Shown piece by piece: positions 62,497 through 63,662 of a stretch of DNA of 63,662 bases. The notes under the pieces are model-generated. The model was not told the DNA's origin. It did not search any database and was given only the letters and a program-made list of their open reading frames with translations. This DNA is from JAGXLC01 sp964585385 (GTDB lineage Bacteria > Bacteroidota > Bacteroidia > Bacteroidales > UBA12077): NCBI GenBank assembly GCA_964585385.1, contig CAZPDP010000018.1, positions 1 through 63,662 on the forward strand, written 5' to 3'. Position numbers and translations under genes: made by a program. The first letter of the stretch is position 1, and each line of letters opens with the position of its first letter.

Positions 62497-62925
62497 TTAT
62501 AAGATACCTCTGCTGCCAAGGGCCAATGTTAAAATGATAATCAACAGACCGCTTAAATTATAGATGAATCCTACCCTGTGTTTGAGTATATCCTTTTCTT
62601 TCTTTTTCAGTCTTACACGACCCATTGTAAAGAGCGTCACAGCTATGGCCATCAAAAGCAAATGTTCAACAGTGTAATAGCGCATCACCTCATTTTGCAT
62701 AACTTGTCCTTTAAATGAAACCAGAGGACTGATAAAATAAAGGAACAGACCGGCAATTAACTGCAAATGAATAGTACTCACTGTTACTGTGGATAAAATA
62801 TTGTCAAATTTGAGGAACCTGGAATGATTCACCCAACCAATGAGGTGTTTAACAATAAGAACAATGAGTAACAAGAAAATGATATAACGCAATATGGAGT
62901 GGATTTCAAGAATAACTGGATACAT
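62497..62925 (-). CDS. Four-helix membrane protein with conserved-looking histidines (cytochrome b-like)
   Basis: A 142-residue membrane protein with four helices (about 8-30, 42-66, 84-104, 120-140). Histidines at 9, 27, 34, 53 and 88 lie in or near the helices (LEIHSILRYI, STIHLQLIAG, YTVEHLLLM), as in the small family often annotated 'cytochrome B' in Bacteroidota. Haem binding is not proven. Its position behind SCO-ctaD suggests an accessory respiratory role, which is inference. Confidence 0.75.
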   Translation of the reverse strand: MYPVILEIHSILRYIIFLLLIVLIVKHLIGWVNHSRFLKFDNILSTVTVSTIHLQLIAGLFLYFISPLVSFKGQVMQNEVMRYYTVEHLLLMAIAVTLFTMGRVRLKKKEKDILKHRVGFIYNLSGLLIIILTLALGSRGIL

Positions 62926-63043
62926 AATTTTTTAAGAAATTTAGTTAAGGACTATGTAACAATTTCATATAATAGATTGTTTGAAACACTTAGCCTTACG
63001 ATAGCGTTTTTTAATAATTCATAACCTATAAAAGTGAATTGTT

Positions 63044-63499
63044 ATGAAGATAAAAGTTATATCCCCACTTGTCTTAATATTCTGGGCAGGCTTTGTAAGC
63101 TCAATTAGTTTCATGGAAGCCTGGTTGAAGTTTCAGGCTCCCGGAATTACACTCCCACTAGGACTCGGTATCGGGAAACTGGTATTTAGCGCACTGAATA
63201 CTGTGGAATGGATACTCCTTGTCGCATATATCATACTCAATGTGATTCGTTTCAAGAATTTGAAATTTCTACTACCAAATTTTCTGCTCCAGGGGATTAT
63301 CGCAATTCTGGTACTCCAGAGTTTTTGGTTACTGCCAGCATTACTGGAAAGAGCCGATCTTATAATTTCAGGAAAGGAACCCGGTGATTCAAATATCCAT
63401 ATGTACTATGTGAGCCTGGAAATTCTGAAGGTGATATTTCTTATTACCCTTGCCACGAATAAAATCTATCGCCTTGCCAATGGCAGGGGTTATTCCTGA
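63044..63499 (+). CDS. Unknown four-helix membrane protein
   Basis: A 151-residue protein with four hydrophobic spans, starting MKIKVISPLVLIFWAGFVSSISFMEAW. The FxxSISFMEAWLKFQAPG opening looks conserved-type but I cannot name the family. It is divergent from the cytochrome-b-like gene and its 3' end overlaps the stop of the transposase-like gene on the other strand by 56 nt. Confidence 0.65.
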   Translation: MKIKVISPLVLIFWAGFVSSISFMEAWLKFQAPGITLPLGLGIGKLVFSALNTVEWILLVAYIILNVIRFKNLKFLLPNFLLQGIIAILVLQSFWLLPALLERADLIISGKEPGDSNIHMYYVSLEILKVIFLITLATNKIYRLANGRGYS

Positions 63500-63662
63500 T
63501 ATATTCTGATATCCTCTGATATGCCTTGTCATTTCGAATGACATGATCATAAAACCGTGATTGCCATGCGAAGGATCGATCTTGTTTTCTGCATTCAAAG
63601 GTAACGCGACCTTTGTACCAACGAATAACCCGTGATAAATTATCATGTAACATGGGATTTTT
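63444..63662 (-). mobile_element. REP-associated tyrosine transposase (Y1/IS200-like), C-terminal part
   Basis: The minus-strand frame enters from the window edge (in-frame codons KNPM before the first visible Met region) and ends at 63444. It reads LSRVIRWYKGRVTFECRKQ, then FAWQSRFYDHVIRNDKAYQ, then RISEYIRNNPCHWQGDRFY. This is the C-terminal half of RAYT proteins; the HUH part would lie beyond the window. RAYTs are single-copy enzymes linked to short palindromic REP repeats, of which two composite copies occur at 50.3 and 52.0 kb here. Confidence 0.82.

Overview
The window reads as a chromosomal segment of a Bacteroidota bacterium, most likely a Bacteroidales/Marinilabiliales-type lineage with aerobic capacity. 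Signs are: atpD-atpC split from the rest of the F-ATPase genes; a bactofilin-AtpZ-AtpI leader; a seven-gene V-type ATPase with a DUF2764 subunit; a type IX secretion (T9SS) sorting domain; GT117/DUF2723 and YfhO membrane proteins; and repeated matches to the Bacteroidota promoter element TAnnTTTG. No tRNA, rRNA or CRISPR array was seen.

Layout. 0-8 kb: a polyprenyl diphosphate synthase, a small exported protein, atpD-atpC, a GT9 glycosyltransferase and a GT117 membrane protein. 8-22.7 kb: a double rotary-ATPase locus. The F-type leader (bactofilin, atpZ, atpI-like) is cut off from atpB-E-F-H-A-G by a complete V-type ATPase operon that has its own candidate promoter and is bracketed by two hairpin terminators. 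The V-type K subunit keeps every Na+-ligand position of Enterococcus NtpK, while the F-type c subunit lacks the Na+ signature. The locus therefore appears to pair a proton ATP synthase with a sodium V-ATPase. An AlbA_2-domain gene follows atpG.

22.8-26.2 kb: a TPR lipoprotein-like or exported protein, an ABC-class ATPase (COG3044 type), and the frameshifted 3' remnant of an asparagine synthetase. 26.4-33.3 kb: an AT-rich surface-glycan operon with two GT4 glycosyltransferases, three different sulfotransferases in a row and a Wzx-like flippase, suggesting a sulfated polysaccharide. 33.3-40.6 kb: YfhO, a PIG-L deacetylase, and a tight operon of glyS, a glycosyltransferase and a propeller-like protein.

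40.6-55.3 kb: well-spaced genes (nadB, a T9SS-targeted LamG protein, a large BNR-repeat protein, a PAS/GAF histidine kinase, a fatty acid desaturase, a Tat-exported aldo/keto reductase with two 4Fe-4S sites, an SMP-30 lactonase). They are separated by intergenic regions full of dispersed repeats. These include elements with about 10-bp internal periodicity and terminal inverted repeats, and a two-copy REP-like element flanking the desaturase. 55.3-63.7 kb: a tandem GHKL-like (SiaB/DUF6272-like) protein, then hemF-hemH-ctaB facing a ctaD-SCO pair. The ferrochelatase has an internal four-cysteine cluster and the oxidase has the YSHPxVY signature of A2-type haem-copper oxidases. Two small membrane proteins and the C-terminal part of a REP-associated tyrosine transposase end the window.

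The main limit is that family calls come from motif recognition by eye; no search or alignment was run.
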